Positions 45,461 through 54,489 of a DNA stretch of 64,000 nucleotides are shown one piece after another. Source of the DNA: Apium graveolens (lineage: Eukaryota > Streptophyta > Magnoliopsida > Apiales > Apiaceae). Position numbers and translations under genes: made by a program. The stretch spans positions 62,001 through 126,000 of the forward strand of contig NW_027417638.1 of assembly GCF_009905375.1 (NCBI RefSeq), given 5' to 3'. Numbering within the stretch: position 1 is the stretch's first letter; each line of letters begins with the position of its first letter. The notes under the pieces were generated by a model that saw only the letters and a program-made list of their open reading frames with translations, was not told the DNA's origin and did not search any database.

Positions 45461-45935
45461 GACTGAATTGAGGTCGAAGCTTCGACCAGGAATGAGGTCG
45501 AATAAACCAAGCATCTTTCAAAAAATAGGGATTAAAAACCCAGGTCGAAGTTCGACTAGGATCCTGGTCGAATTCCAGGTCGTGGATCCTAGTCGAAATC
45601 CTTCGACCAGGAAACAAGAAAATCAAGGAATTTTCGAACAGGATTCAGGTCGAAATATCGACTAGAATCCTAGTCGAAAGGCTCATGACAAGAAGCTAAA
45701 AAAAAAAAAAAAGGGGTGGAATTTTCGACCTAGATCCAGGTCGAATTTTCGACTAGGATCCTGGTCGAATTCCAGGTCCTAGATCCAGGTCGAAATTTCG
45801 ACTAGGATCCTGGTCGAATTCCAGGTCGTGGATCCTAGTCGAATTCCTTCGACCAAGATGACAAGGGTGGCCCTTATTTTCGACTAGGATCCAGGTCGAA
45901 ATTTCGACTAGGATCCTGGTCGAAAAAAGGGCTGG
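45461..45935. repeat. Inverted GGTCGAA/TTCGACC motif array
   Basis: Many copies of CTAGGATCCTGGTCGAA and GGTCGAATTCCAGGTCG, each nearly palindromic around TTCGA or GGATCC, so both strands could fold into small hairpins. Confidence 0.85.
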
Positions 45936-45939
45936 AAAT

Positions 45940-46230
45940 TTGAAGAATCCAGAAAATAGGGAAAATTCCAGAAAATAAGGAAAAATCCCAGGAAATTAGG
46001 GAAAATTCCAGAAAATAAGGAAAAATCCCAGAAAAATAGGGAAAAATCCCAGAAAATTAGGGAATATTCCAGAAAATAAGGAAAAATCCCAGAAAATTAG
46101 GGAAAAATTCCAGAAAATAGGGAAAAATCCCAGAAAATTAGGGAATAATCCCGGAAATAAGGGAAAAATCCCGGAAATAAGGGAAAAATTCCTGGAAATT
46201 AAGATAATTCCTGAATAAAAGGAAAAATTC
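45940..46230. repeat. ~20-bp CCAGAAAATAAGGAAAAATC minisatellite
   Basis: About a dozen units of CCAGAAAATTAGGGAAAAAT with small variations, just before the polypurine tract. Tandem arrays in this position are characteristic of Tat/Ogre elements. Confidence 0.88.
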
Positions 46231-46330
46231 ATTGTAAATGTGTAGGTCGCTCCACACTTTACGGAAAAACGAAACCCTGTAAGGGAACAAATAGACTTAA
46301 CTTCTGCGAAACCTAATCAATGTTTCCCAA

Positions 46331-46345
46331 AAGTTGGGGGGCAAA
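46331..46345 (+). other. Polypurine tract
   Basis: AAGTTGGGGGGCAAA ends at the base before the 3' LTR; it would prime second-strand DNA synthesis. Confidence 0.8.
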
Positions 46346-46913
46346 TGATAAGGATAAATAAATTATGTTTGTATAATTAAATACTGCATTAATTGTACAA
46401 ACTGTGGGCTGCTAGGCCCAATAAAAAGATATATGATACTCAGACCAGAAAGGTTAAGCCTGATGGACCAGATCAGGCCTGATGGAATAAAAAAGGCCCA
46501 AAAGCCCTGATTATTAATTAATTACGAAATTAATTAATAAGGGACAAATCAGATGTTGAAAAGAGTCCCGATAAAGATATAAATCCTTGGAGATTAGCCT
46601 CAAGGGGACCTAAAAGGATAAGGAATCAGTTTCCTACTACCTAGGACCCCTAAGTCTATCCTAATTCAGAGGTTTATCCACCAAGTCTCCTATACCAAGT
46701 CCAATTCAAGGACTCCCACATCTATATAAGGGGCCTCACCCCACAAATCAGAACTACGTTTTTTGGCTTGATTCTCTAATTCACAGAGATACGTAGGCAT
46801 CTCGTAAAGGCAGATTGAGTCACGAAACACGAGAGCAGCCATTAAAGGCCTTGAGCTCCCGAATCTTAGTATTAAATACAGCAAGTAATAACCTTAGTTT
46901 TTTATCCACAACA
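46346..46913 (+). repeat. 3' LTR of Tat element
   Basis: 568 bp, no difference seen from the 5' LTR on reading through both. Confidence 0.95.
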
Positions 46914-46918
46914 ATATG

Positions 46919-49270
46919 TATTATAATTATATATATTACACATTATAATATATTTTATAATATATATATATATATATTTTCCGGAACCTATATTTTTATA
47001 TTTATGTTAAATTTTAACTAAATAAATTTAATAAAATTTAATTATTGTATAATTAAAACAGTTGATAAGGTGCATAGAGAATCTTCTAGTAATAAATTTA
47101 ATTAATTGGGTATCTATTAAGTTGATTTTTAAAATGTTAGTTATACATATAAAACACAATTAAAATTGTGGTGAAATGGTTGAAAATGGACTGTTAAAAT
47201 GTTTCACTTGCAAGTCGCAATTTTGATCTCAATCACTTGAAATATTATTAATTTATACAAAATTTTCAATTTCGGGTTTAAGTTTCGGATTTCAAATTTT
47301 GGGCGTGAATATTTAATTAAAAAAAATATATGTTTCACGTATACCCGAATCCGATGAATTAGGTTCAGATATGCATTTTTGAGTATTTTCCGGGTTTAGA
47401 CCGAACATTGAAATTCAGTTTGTTACGGTTCTGAAAATCATAATATACTTAACAAATAATATTAAAAGGCGAGTTTTTGACAAAACTTGAATATAATAAC
47501 CAAAAACCAAAACCAAGGAAGTAGTTCCATCTTTGGAAAAATAGTATATTTAATGAATGGATCAATAAGTTGTATAAATATATAGTAGCATATAATCCGT
47601 GTGATTCACGAATAACTTTTAACATGACTTTTTTTATTACCATCTTGATTTAAAATTATATTTTCAATAGTTGGGAAATTAATTGAAAAAGATAATAAGT
47701 GATAATAATATATAGTTTATTGTATTTTGAGACAAATAGATGATGGTGAAAAATCAAAATACCCATCATTTGGAGGGGGAAATTATCAAAACACAGTTTT
47801 GGCGATAAATATTCACCGAATAAGTATCTTGGAGATGCGTGTTTATTTCTTTTATCTCCGCGTGTTCCATTTTGGCAAATACATGTTTTTTACCGAATTT
47901 TAAATAGTTGAATACGCACCTCCTGAATGCCATATTTTGGGTAGTGTTCAATTATTTTATTTTGGGCAGTTGATCTCCAAAAATGAGGTATTTTGATATT
48001 TTTTTAATAGATGAAGGGGGTTGTACCTGAATCCTACATATAGATAATATAAAGTCTATAGATAATATGTTGATAATATGTTGTTAACGAGACTTGAACC
48101 AAGTGTTATGAAATACAGAATATCCAAATAAAAAATTAAAAATTTAATATGCTGAGGGGATTCGAACCCAGGTAAAAGTTATTAAGATATTAATATATTG
48201 AATATTATTTTATCATTACATCTAAGGGTTCTCATATTTTGCTTCATATCTAAGATTGTTCTAAGATTGTTATTTATCATACCAAATAACTATACCGAAC
48301 AACCAACAATACTATCAAATAAATAGAGGGAGCCTATAACTCAGTAATGCACCGGTTGATTCCAACATTTGTTATCTTATTGTTAATATAATGTTAACCA
48401 CATTATACCGAACAACCAACTTTCAAATAGTGAAGTCTATAACCGATGCGATACATGGATTAATTCCTAACATTTGAATATAATGTTTAACCGCATTTTC
48501 TATTCAGTCTTTTTCAAAATTATTGTTCATATTCAGTTAATATTATAATTTAAGTGTTAGTTTTTTTATAATCTAATTTAAGTATTAACTGTGTTAACTT
48601 ATTTGAAAAATAAAATATATTTTTGGTAGGTATTAGGTTGTATGATCTTTACAGAAAAAAATGTGATTAAATAAAAAAAATGTAAATCTAATTGGTGACA
48701 AAATGAGTGAAACGAAGTGAGTATTATAATGGAGAATGTTAGCTCCAGTTGCAAGATAAAGAAAGAATATGCTCTTGTATTCTTCATAAAAAGAATACAA
48801 GACAAAACAAGTGGAACAAAGTGAGAATATTCTTCATAAAAAGGTGACAAAACAAGTGGAACAAAGTGAGAATTATAATTGAGAATGTTATAATTTTGAA
48901 GTTTAAAATAGATTGGCATGTACCGAACCTAAATATTCTATTAATGGAATTTGTTGAATAAAATACTATAATGGCTGGGCATATTGAAAAAGTTAAAGAA
49001 CATATATTTAATGAATTCGAATATGCTCTTGTATTGAGCGGTTCAACTAAATAGATTTTTAAAACAAATATGGTGAATATAAAAAATGCGCAGTTTTTTT
49101 AGCTCCAGTTGCAAGATAAAGAAAGAATATGCATACAAGTATCTAATCCTACAAAATACATGGGGCAAATGAAAAGAGATCAAGAAAAAAGTTATATTGC
49201 ATGCTAAGGTTTGCCCCAGACCTTAACTTTTCAAAAGTTAAAAATACACTCATAGAGTGTTACTAGAAAC
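46919..49270. other. AT-rich DNA without recognised gene
   Basis: 46920-47440 appears to be the right part of the repeat into which the Tat element inserted. 48720-48900 has short direct repeats (AAACAAGTGGAACAAAGTGAG twice or more, here partial). No coding or RNA gene supported. Confidence 0.5.
47457..47590. repeat. Dispersed ~130-bp repeat
   Basis: Second copy of 12030-12160, same order of motifs. It is followed by ATCCGTGTGATTCACGA, a weak hairpin reminiscent of a Helitron end but too degraded to call. Confidence 0.6.
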
Positions 49271-49278
49271 TCGTGAAT

Positions 49279-49320
49279 ATCCCACATTGAAAGAACTTGA
49301 AACAAATACTATGTATATTA
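49279..49320 (+). promoter_or_regulatory. U3 snoRNA promoter (USE + TATA, Pol III spacing)
   Basis: ATCCCACATTG at 49279-49289 and TATATTA at 49314-49320 are 24 bp apart. This is the Pol III arrangement; plant U3 is transcribed by Pol III. The TATA is 31 bp from the RNA start. Confidence 0.85.
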
Positions 49321-49344
49321 ACAAGGTGTGCAATCCTTTTGCTC

Positions 49345-49430
49345 ACGACCTTACTTGAACAGGATCTGTTCTATAGTAATCGTACCTCTGTATCCTTGAT
49401 TTCTAAGGAGACAGATGACCAATTCTGGTG
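49345..49430 (+). pseudogene. U3: U3 snoRNA, 5' part only
   Basis: ACGACCTTACTTGAACAGGA, then TCTGTTCTATAG, CGTACCTCTG and TTCCTTGATTTCTAAGGAGA match the 5' domain of plant U3, the part that base-pairs with pre-rRNA and forms box A/A'. Homology fades after about 85 nt, near AGACAGATGA. The 3' domain with boxes B, C and D is absent; instead a 135-bp tandem repeat follows. The promoter is complete, so a truncated or chimeric RNA could still be made. No oligo-T terminator follows immediately. Confidence 0.85.
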
Positions 49431-49437
49431 GATGAAT

Positions 49438-49707
49438 AATGACTGCTGGATCAGAGCAAACAAGTTGCAAAAGGAATCAAGGCTGATTGGCACGGACACA
49501 TTATCACGAAGAAGTTGTTTCAAATGTCTCTGCAAAGTGTTTGCAGGTATCCAAGAATGATTTTCAACTGTTAATGACTGCTGGATCAGAGCAAACAAGT
49601 TGCAAAAGGAATCAAGGCTGATTGGCACGGACACATTATCACGAAGAAGTTGTTTCAAATGTCTCTGCAAAGTGTTTGCAGGTATCCAAGAATGATTTTC
49701 AACTGTT
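49438..49707. repeat. 135-bp tandem duplication after U3
   Basis: Two near-identical units, AATGACTGCTGGATCAGAGC onward, begin near 49438 and 49573. On the minus strand each encodes NHSWIPANTLQRHLKQLL and SLDSFCNLFALIQQS, exon-like but unrecognised. The single-copy form is related to 15060-15200. Confidence 0.88.
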
Positions 49708-50883
49708 ATCTTATTGGTTAATTAATGAAGTATGCGATAATAACTTTACTGTTATCGGTTTCTTAATGAAGTATGTGACAGTAATTCATATTTATGCTTT
49801 GTATAATTGTATATAGGGTAGCTAAACTGTTAGAAGACAGCAGTTATTATCAACAATGCACCATTTTGTAGCTCAAGTCGACAGATTTCTTAAGATTGCA
49901 TAAAAATATCCAATCCTACATAATACACTGGGAAAAGGAGAAAAACCGGGGAAATAGATTAACTGATCATGGAAATAAGAGATACTTTTCAAGCACATCC
50001 AAGCAAGACATATTACATTGTTAGTACCAGCTAGTGAAACTTTGTGGAAGCTTCGATTGACCTTTGGGAAGTAAATTACAGACTGTTGAAGTTAAAATGA
50101 GAGAATTTGTTATACCACCAGAATTCCTGGAATTTCTTTGGAACTCAGCTTGCAAATATATAATTTAACCAAGATGGTCAAAACAGCAAACACAATTTGG
50201 AAGCATGTCTGGTCATTTCCCATGACTTCTATTAATTAATAGAAGTTCGTATCGGAAAAGCTAAAGATAATTAGCATAAAATAATGCAGCAAAGAAATTT
50301 ATTGCGTTCTTTCCCGGTCTACTTGGCACAACCTGGCAGAGCAAAGCCTTTTCTATTGAAGACCTGCCGAAGCTTGATTTTCAGACCACTCCGTTTTACA
50401 TTTTATGACAGTCTCCTCGTTTCGCTTCCACGCTTTAAAACATCTACACAGGTTATCTGCACTCTAAACTATTTCTTCTTATATTTAAATAGCACTAAAA
50501 GAGCATATACTGCAAAGTGCAAGCGAGCACTTGATCTAATCCATGTTAGCGCAGTAACCCACGTCGAAACTATCTAATCCATGTTAGTGCAGTAACCCAA
50601 CCTTACAGAACTCTTAAACTAGTTTAAAATTAAGATAATTATACATGATGTAATCACAAAAGTTGCAATTATTTTTTTTAAAAGAAATTAAAAAAATAGA
50701 AGCGTAAAAGTATAACCATGTTCATCTAGGTAATCAACAAAGTTAGAACAGCAGATTATGGACTGCAATTAATAGTTCGTGAATCAGTACTATGAACTTG
50801 AAAATAAATCAATAATGAAGATCTTAAAAGCCAGGACGTTTTAGTTCAAGAGGCAGACTGTGTTTTGCAACAAGGTTAATTTC
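49708..50883. repeat. U2 upstream flank (copy B)
   Basis: Near-identical to 3840-5008. The copies differ by scattered substitutions and small indels, showing a duplication much younger than the internal decay. Confidence 0.88.
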
Positions 50884-50933
50884 ATCCCTCATCGAAGTCG
50901 ACAGAGAATATCTAATTTAAGTGTTGTATAAAA
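50884..50933 (+). promoter_or_regulatory. U2 snRNA promoter (USE + TATA)
   Basis: ATCCCTCATCG (50884-50894) and TATAAAA (50927-50933), 32 bp apart; same as copy A. Confidence 0.85.
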
Positions 50934-50958
50934 GCAGAGCTGGCCTATTGTTTAAAGC

Positions 50959-51155
50959 ATACCTTTCTCGGCCTTTTGGCTAAGATCAAGTGTAGTATCT
51001 GTTCTTATCAGTTTAATATCTGATATGTGAGTCATTGGCTCACACGATATTAAATTAATTTTTTAAGGGGGAAGATCCTTCACAATAGCTTGCTATTGGG
51101 TTCTTCATGAGTTGCCCAAGTGTTGCACTACTGCTTAGGCCTGGCTCACCCCACC
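50959..51155 (+). ncRNA. U2: U2 spliceosomal snRNA (copy B)
   Basis: This is a full-length 197-nt U2 with the same 5' end, branch-point recognition GTAGTA, Sm region and 3' hairpins as copy A. Its terminus reads CTCACCCCACC, the usual plant U2 end; copy A has one substitution there. In the 3' stem-loop it has CATGAGTTGCC where copy A has CGCGAGTCGCC. A U6 gene lies 782 bp downstream in the same orientation. It is followed by a 3' box. Probably functional. Confidence 0.95.
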
Positions 51156-51169
51156 AAAACATAGTTCAA
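51155..51169 (+). terminator. snRNA 3' box
   Basis: CA(N6)AGTTCAA directly after U2, identical in form to the box at 5280. Confidence 0.8.
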
Positions 51170-51871
51170 TGTGTATTAATGACAATTAGCCTTAAAATTA
51201 TGTTCTAATACAGTTGATTAAAAATCTTGGGGAGATAATATCATCTTGTTTTTAGTGACTGAGCACGGTTGTGTAATACCAAACAAATTATGGAATACCT
51301 GTGAAACTTTTTAGCTTGGGGTGAATAGTCTGCTTTTCAACACTCTTGAGGAATAAAAAGATGCCATCACTCTTTATAATTATATCGCTCCTGCATCAAT
51401 TCTGTCACCGATGAATTGTATTAAATGACATAAAGAAAAGTTTCACAACAGCAAACAGGGAAAAGAATATAAACAGGCAAACTGTTATTCATTCACACAA
51501 CCACCTTTTACATTGAGTTACCGTTATTTATTTATTCGTACAGGGTGGCTCTGAAAATTCAGTTTATAGCAGATGAGACAAATTGTTTCAAATCTCAGCC
51601 TTTCAAGGATTTATCAGCTTTTATTAAATGAAACTATACTAAAAACATAGAAGGCAGTTTCTCAAGATTCCAATACTGGAGACGAGAATACCGATGGTTG
51701 CATCGGTGTTAGCAAACATGTTACAATTCATGTTGTGATGGAAAGTCTAAAGTTCACTTCATAGTAAATAACATGTTAAACCATGGAATATGATCACCAC
51801 AGGTAAACCATTTCAACCTATAATCAATAAATAGGCTTCATGTTGGCATACACATGCTTTCTTATAATAAC
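51170..51871. repeat. U2-U6 spacer
   Basis: 51310-51480 and 51535-51805 match 53650-53890 and 53895-54200 at lower identity. The spacer is thus a diverged sister of the DNA after the truncated U2 at 53453. No gene inside. Confidence 0.75.
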
Positions 51872-51916
51872 CTCCCACATTGGCTAAAAATAGAAATAAC
51901 ATGGTCTTGATATAAG
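51872..51916 (+). promoter_or_regulatory. U6 promoter (USE + TATA-like)
   Basis: CTCCCACATTG (51872-51882) and GATATAAG (about 51909-51916) are separated by about 25 bp, Pol III type. The TATA is weaker than in the U6 at 20282. Confidence 0.8.
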
Positions 51917-51937
51917 AAAAGTTTAATTTTAAGCTTT

Positions 51938-51957
51938 GTCCCTTCGGGGACATCTGA

Positions 51958-51989
<32 letters not shown>

Positions 51990-52039
51990 GGCCCCTGCGC
52001 AAGGATGACACGCACAAATCGAGAAATGGTCCGAATTTT
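51938..52039 (+). ncRNA. U6: U6 spliceosomal snRNA (copy 2)
   Basis: This is a full-length 102-nt U6. It starts GTCCCTTCGGGGAC, the intact 5' stem-loop, and has the ACAGAGA box, AGC triad region and internal stem-loop segment as usual, ending TGGTCCGAA (usual CCAAA) before seven T. It is therefore closer to consensus than the copy at 20282. It pairs with the U2 at 50959 as neighbours in one unit. Probably functional. Confidence 0.95.
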
Positions 52040-52042
52040 TTT
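52036..52042 (+). terminator. Pol III oligo-T terminator of U6
   Basis: Seven T at the end of U6. Confidence 0.85.
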
Positions 52043-52311
52043 GGACAACCAAATCTAGGAAATAAAGACCATAATTTTGTTTGAAACAAGCTCCCTGCAA
52101 AAATTTTTTTGTTAAAATCTAGCCATGCAAACAGGGGTGCAGGAAACCGACTACGAGTCCAAGATGACCTGGAATATATTTTATAAAAAAAAATCCATAA
52201 ATAACGTTTGGAAAATATTTGTTAAATTGCAAAATTTGCATAGATATTTGTTAAATTGCAAATAGCGCTAGCTATTTAGTTTATATATATGTTTGTCTAC
52301 TTAGTTTATAC

Positions 52312-52872
52312 TAGCTTAAATCCCGTGCAATGCACGGGTTCCCGTTTTTATTTAAAAAAATTATTTATCTGTTCATATTATAATTTTAAAATATCTATAT
52401 AAATATATAACAATTATAAAGTTATAATAAAAATAATAAGATAAACATGTGGTCGTAGTTTAGTAGGATAAGTAAACTATGTCTAGTATTTAAGATTTTA
52501 GTTGTTTAGCGGATATATACCACTATTTATTTATTTTTTAATAATATGATAAGTTGTGGTCGTAGTTTATTAATATAAGTACTCTAAGTCTTTTTTTTTT
52601 GCCAAGATAAGTACTCTAAGTCTAGTAGTCTAACAATTTAGTAGTTTAGAGAATATATAACACTATTTATTTACTTTTTAATAATAGAATACGTTGTGCC
52701 TATAGTTTAGTAGGATAAGTAGACTATATATCTAGTAGTTTAACAATTCAGTAGTTTAGCGGATATATAACAGTATTTATTTATTTTCTTTAATAAGTAA
52801 AATTAGGGAATAACCGTTGAACCAAATTATAGGCCATTCCGGTTATTATAATATATATATATATAGTATAGA
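52312..52872 (-). mobile_element. Non-autonomous Helitron, minus orientation
   Basis: Read on the minus strand, the element starts TCTATACTATATATATAT at 52872 and ends in CTAG at 52315-52312, flanked by A and T. A strong hairpin, CCCGTGCA-A-TGCACGGG (52322-52338), lies just before the 3' end. 561 bp, no coding capacity. It sits between the U6 and a U5 fragment. Confidence 0.87.
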
Positions 52873-52914
52873 TATGCTGTAATGGCAAAAGTTTAAAAGT
52901 TTATAAAAGTTGTC

Positions 52915-52976
52915 ATTAAGAATACTGTGTACTCGTCACTTACAATGGCATACGCCTATTTTTAGAGTAGGGTTTC
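52915..52976 (+). pseudogene. U5 snRNA 3'-half fragment (copy e)
   Basis: AAGAATACTGTGTACTCGTC, then CACTTACAATGG and a good Sm site GCCTATTTTTAGAG match the second half of U5. The 5' stem and loop I are missing; a Helitron lies 40 bp upstream. Its downstream sequence follows the U5 flanks at 1260-1395. Confidence 0.65.
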
Positions 52977-53249
52977 TGTATGGAACACCTAACAATTCAC
53001 CACAAGATCTATCCAATCAACCGATGAAAACTGAAAAGGGTATATCTAAATCTTAACTTTGAAGTGTTTTAACAAACTCGTTCTACAATTGACGTGTTTC
53101 TCCCTTTTTGTCAATTGATAAGATCTTAACTTTGAAGTGTTATAACAAACTCGTTCTACAATTGGCGTGCTTCTCCCATGTGTCTTGATTTAGTTAATGA
53201 ATGCTTTCTGAAAGTTTACCTTCTACTATGTCCATCAAGTTATTTCCCA

Positions 53250-53452
53250 CGACTTCTATTAATTAAATTGGAGTTCATATTGCAAAAGCTAAAGATATTT
53301 AGCATAAAATAATGTAATTAGGAAATTTATTGTGTTCCTCCCCCGGTTTACTTGGCGGAGCAAAGCCTTTTTCCTATTGAAGACCCGATGAAGCTTTGAA
53401 TTTTAGACCACTCCGGCAAATTCGTAAGCTCAATTCCTACTAGATGCACATT
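53250..53452. repeat. Truncated U2 upstream flank
   Basis: Related to 4345-4515 and 50215-50405 but more diverged. It stops before the U2 promoter and is joined to the U2 3' end, so the promoter and most of a U2 gene have been deleted between 53440 and 53453. A short tandem duplication lies just before, at 53050-53180. Confidence 0.75.
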
Positions 53453-53493
53453 AAGTGCTCCACACTTATTGCTTAGGCCTGGCTCACCCCACC
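53453..53493 (+). pseudogene. U2 snRNA 3'-end fragment
   Basis: AAGTGCTCCACACTTATTGC, then TTAGGCCTGGCTCACCCCACC is the last ~40 nt of U2 with a few changes, followed by an intact 3' box (AGTTCAA at 53501-53507). No promoter or 5' part exists. It marks a third U2 unit that lost its gene. Confidence 0.88.
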
Positions 53494-54250
53494 AAAACAT
53501 AGTTCAATGTTTAGCCTTGAATTCATGTTCTAAGCTGTACAGTTGATAAAAATTCTGGTGCGGATAGTAACTTCATGTTTACCAAACAAACATAAAAACA
53601 TATGATTACCTGTGAAAGTTATCCGCAACTTAAGAACAGATTTGTTGTTAGAAATTGTACTCCTGTCTGCTTTTCAACACTCCTGATGAATAAAAAAGAT
53701 GCCATCATTCTTTATAATAATATCGCTCCTGCATCAATTCCGTCACGGATTCATATGAATGGTACGATGTCATGAAGGAATTGTATTAAATGACAAGCAC
53801 AACATAAAGACAAGTTTCACCACAACAGCAAACAGGAAAAAGAATAAAATTCAGCAGGCAAACTGTTATTCATTCACACAATCGCCTTTTTACAATCGTA
53901 CAGGGTGGCTCTGAAAATTCAGTTTATACCCCCACGGTTGGGAGGATGGCAGATGACACATTGTTTCAAATCTCAACCTTTAAAGGATTTATCAGCTTTT
54001 ACTAAATGAAACTATACTAATAACATAGAAGGCAGCTTCTCAAGATTCCAATACTGGAGATGAGAATACCGATGGTTGCATCGGTGTTAGCAAACATGTT
54101 ACAATTCATGTTGTGACGCAAAGTCTAAAGTTCACTTCATAGTAAATAACATGTTAAACCATGGAATGTGCTCACCACATGTTAAACCATTTCAACCCAC
54201 TTAAAACAAATTTCCAAAAGGCAGGTTACTCACAACTTGGATAAATTATA
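53494..54250. repeat. U2 downstream flank (third unit)
   Basis: 53494-53860 is close to 5295-5650; 53895-54200 matches the U2-U6 spacer at 51535-51805. No U6 follows in this unit. Confidence 0.8.
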
Positions 54251-54485
54251 CTCTCTCTGTCCCGTTGATTTCTATACGTTTACTATTTGCACGTATTTCG
54301 AGATCTCTATAAAATATAGTTCCGTAATGTTTTTTTCAAAATTTTTTTTTTTGAATAAAAGTTTAAACATGAAACTTTTTTTCAGAAATTTTTTTTAAAA
54401 AAAAAATATTGTGGAATTATGTTTTAAATGAGGATTGAAAAGCGTGTCGAAAAGTAACGTATAGAATTCAATGGGACAGAGGGAG
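54251..54485. mobile_element. Stowaway-like MITE
   Basis: Inverted ends of about 30 bp (left CTCTCTCTGTCCCGTTGATT; right, inverted, CTCCCTCTGTCCCATTGAAT) bound 235 bp, flanked by TA on both sides (54249-54250, 54486-54487). No coding capacity. Confidence 0.82.
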
Positions 54486-54489
54486 TAGT

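Larger units (their letters stand above)
36002..46913 (+). mobile_element. Complete Tat-lineage Ty3/Gypsy LTR retrotransposon
   Basis: A 10.9-kb element with two 568-bp LTRs that read the same throughout, a 5-bp target duplication ATATG (35997-36001 and 46914-46918), a primer site next to the 5' LTR, gag-pol in order PR-RT-RH-aRH-INT, an antisense gene, three tandem-repeat arrays and a polypurine tract. The extra RNase H domain marks the Tat lineage. LTR identity implies very recent insertion. The single visible defect is an early stop in gag. Confidence 0.96.

Noticed and set aside
45180..46232. Long frames in the Tat repeat arrays
   Set aside because: Open frames arise from tandem repeats whose period happens to avoid stops; the peptides are simple repeats.
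48140..48180. Possible minus-strand tRNA (GGGTTCGAATCCCC-like B box)
   Set aside because: There is no A box at the required distance and no cloverleaf stems; at most a degraded SINE.
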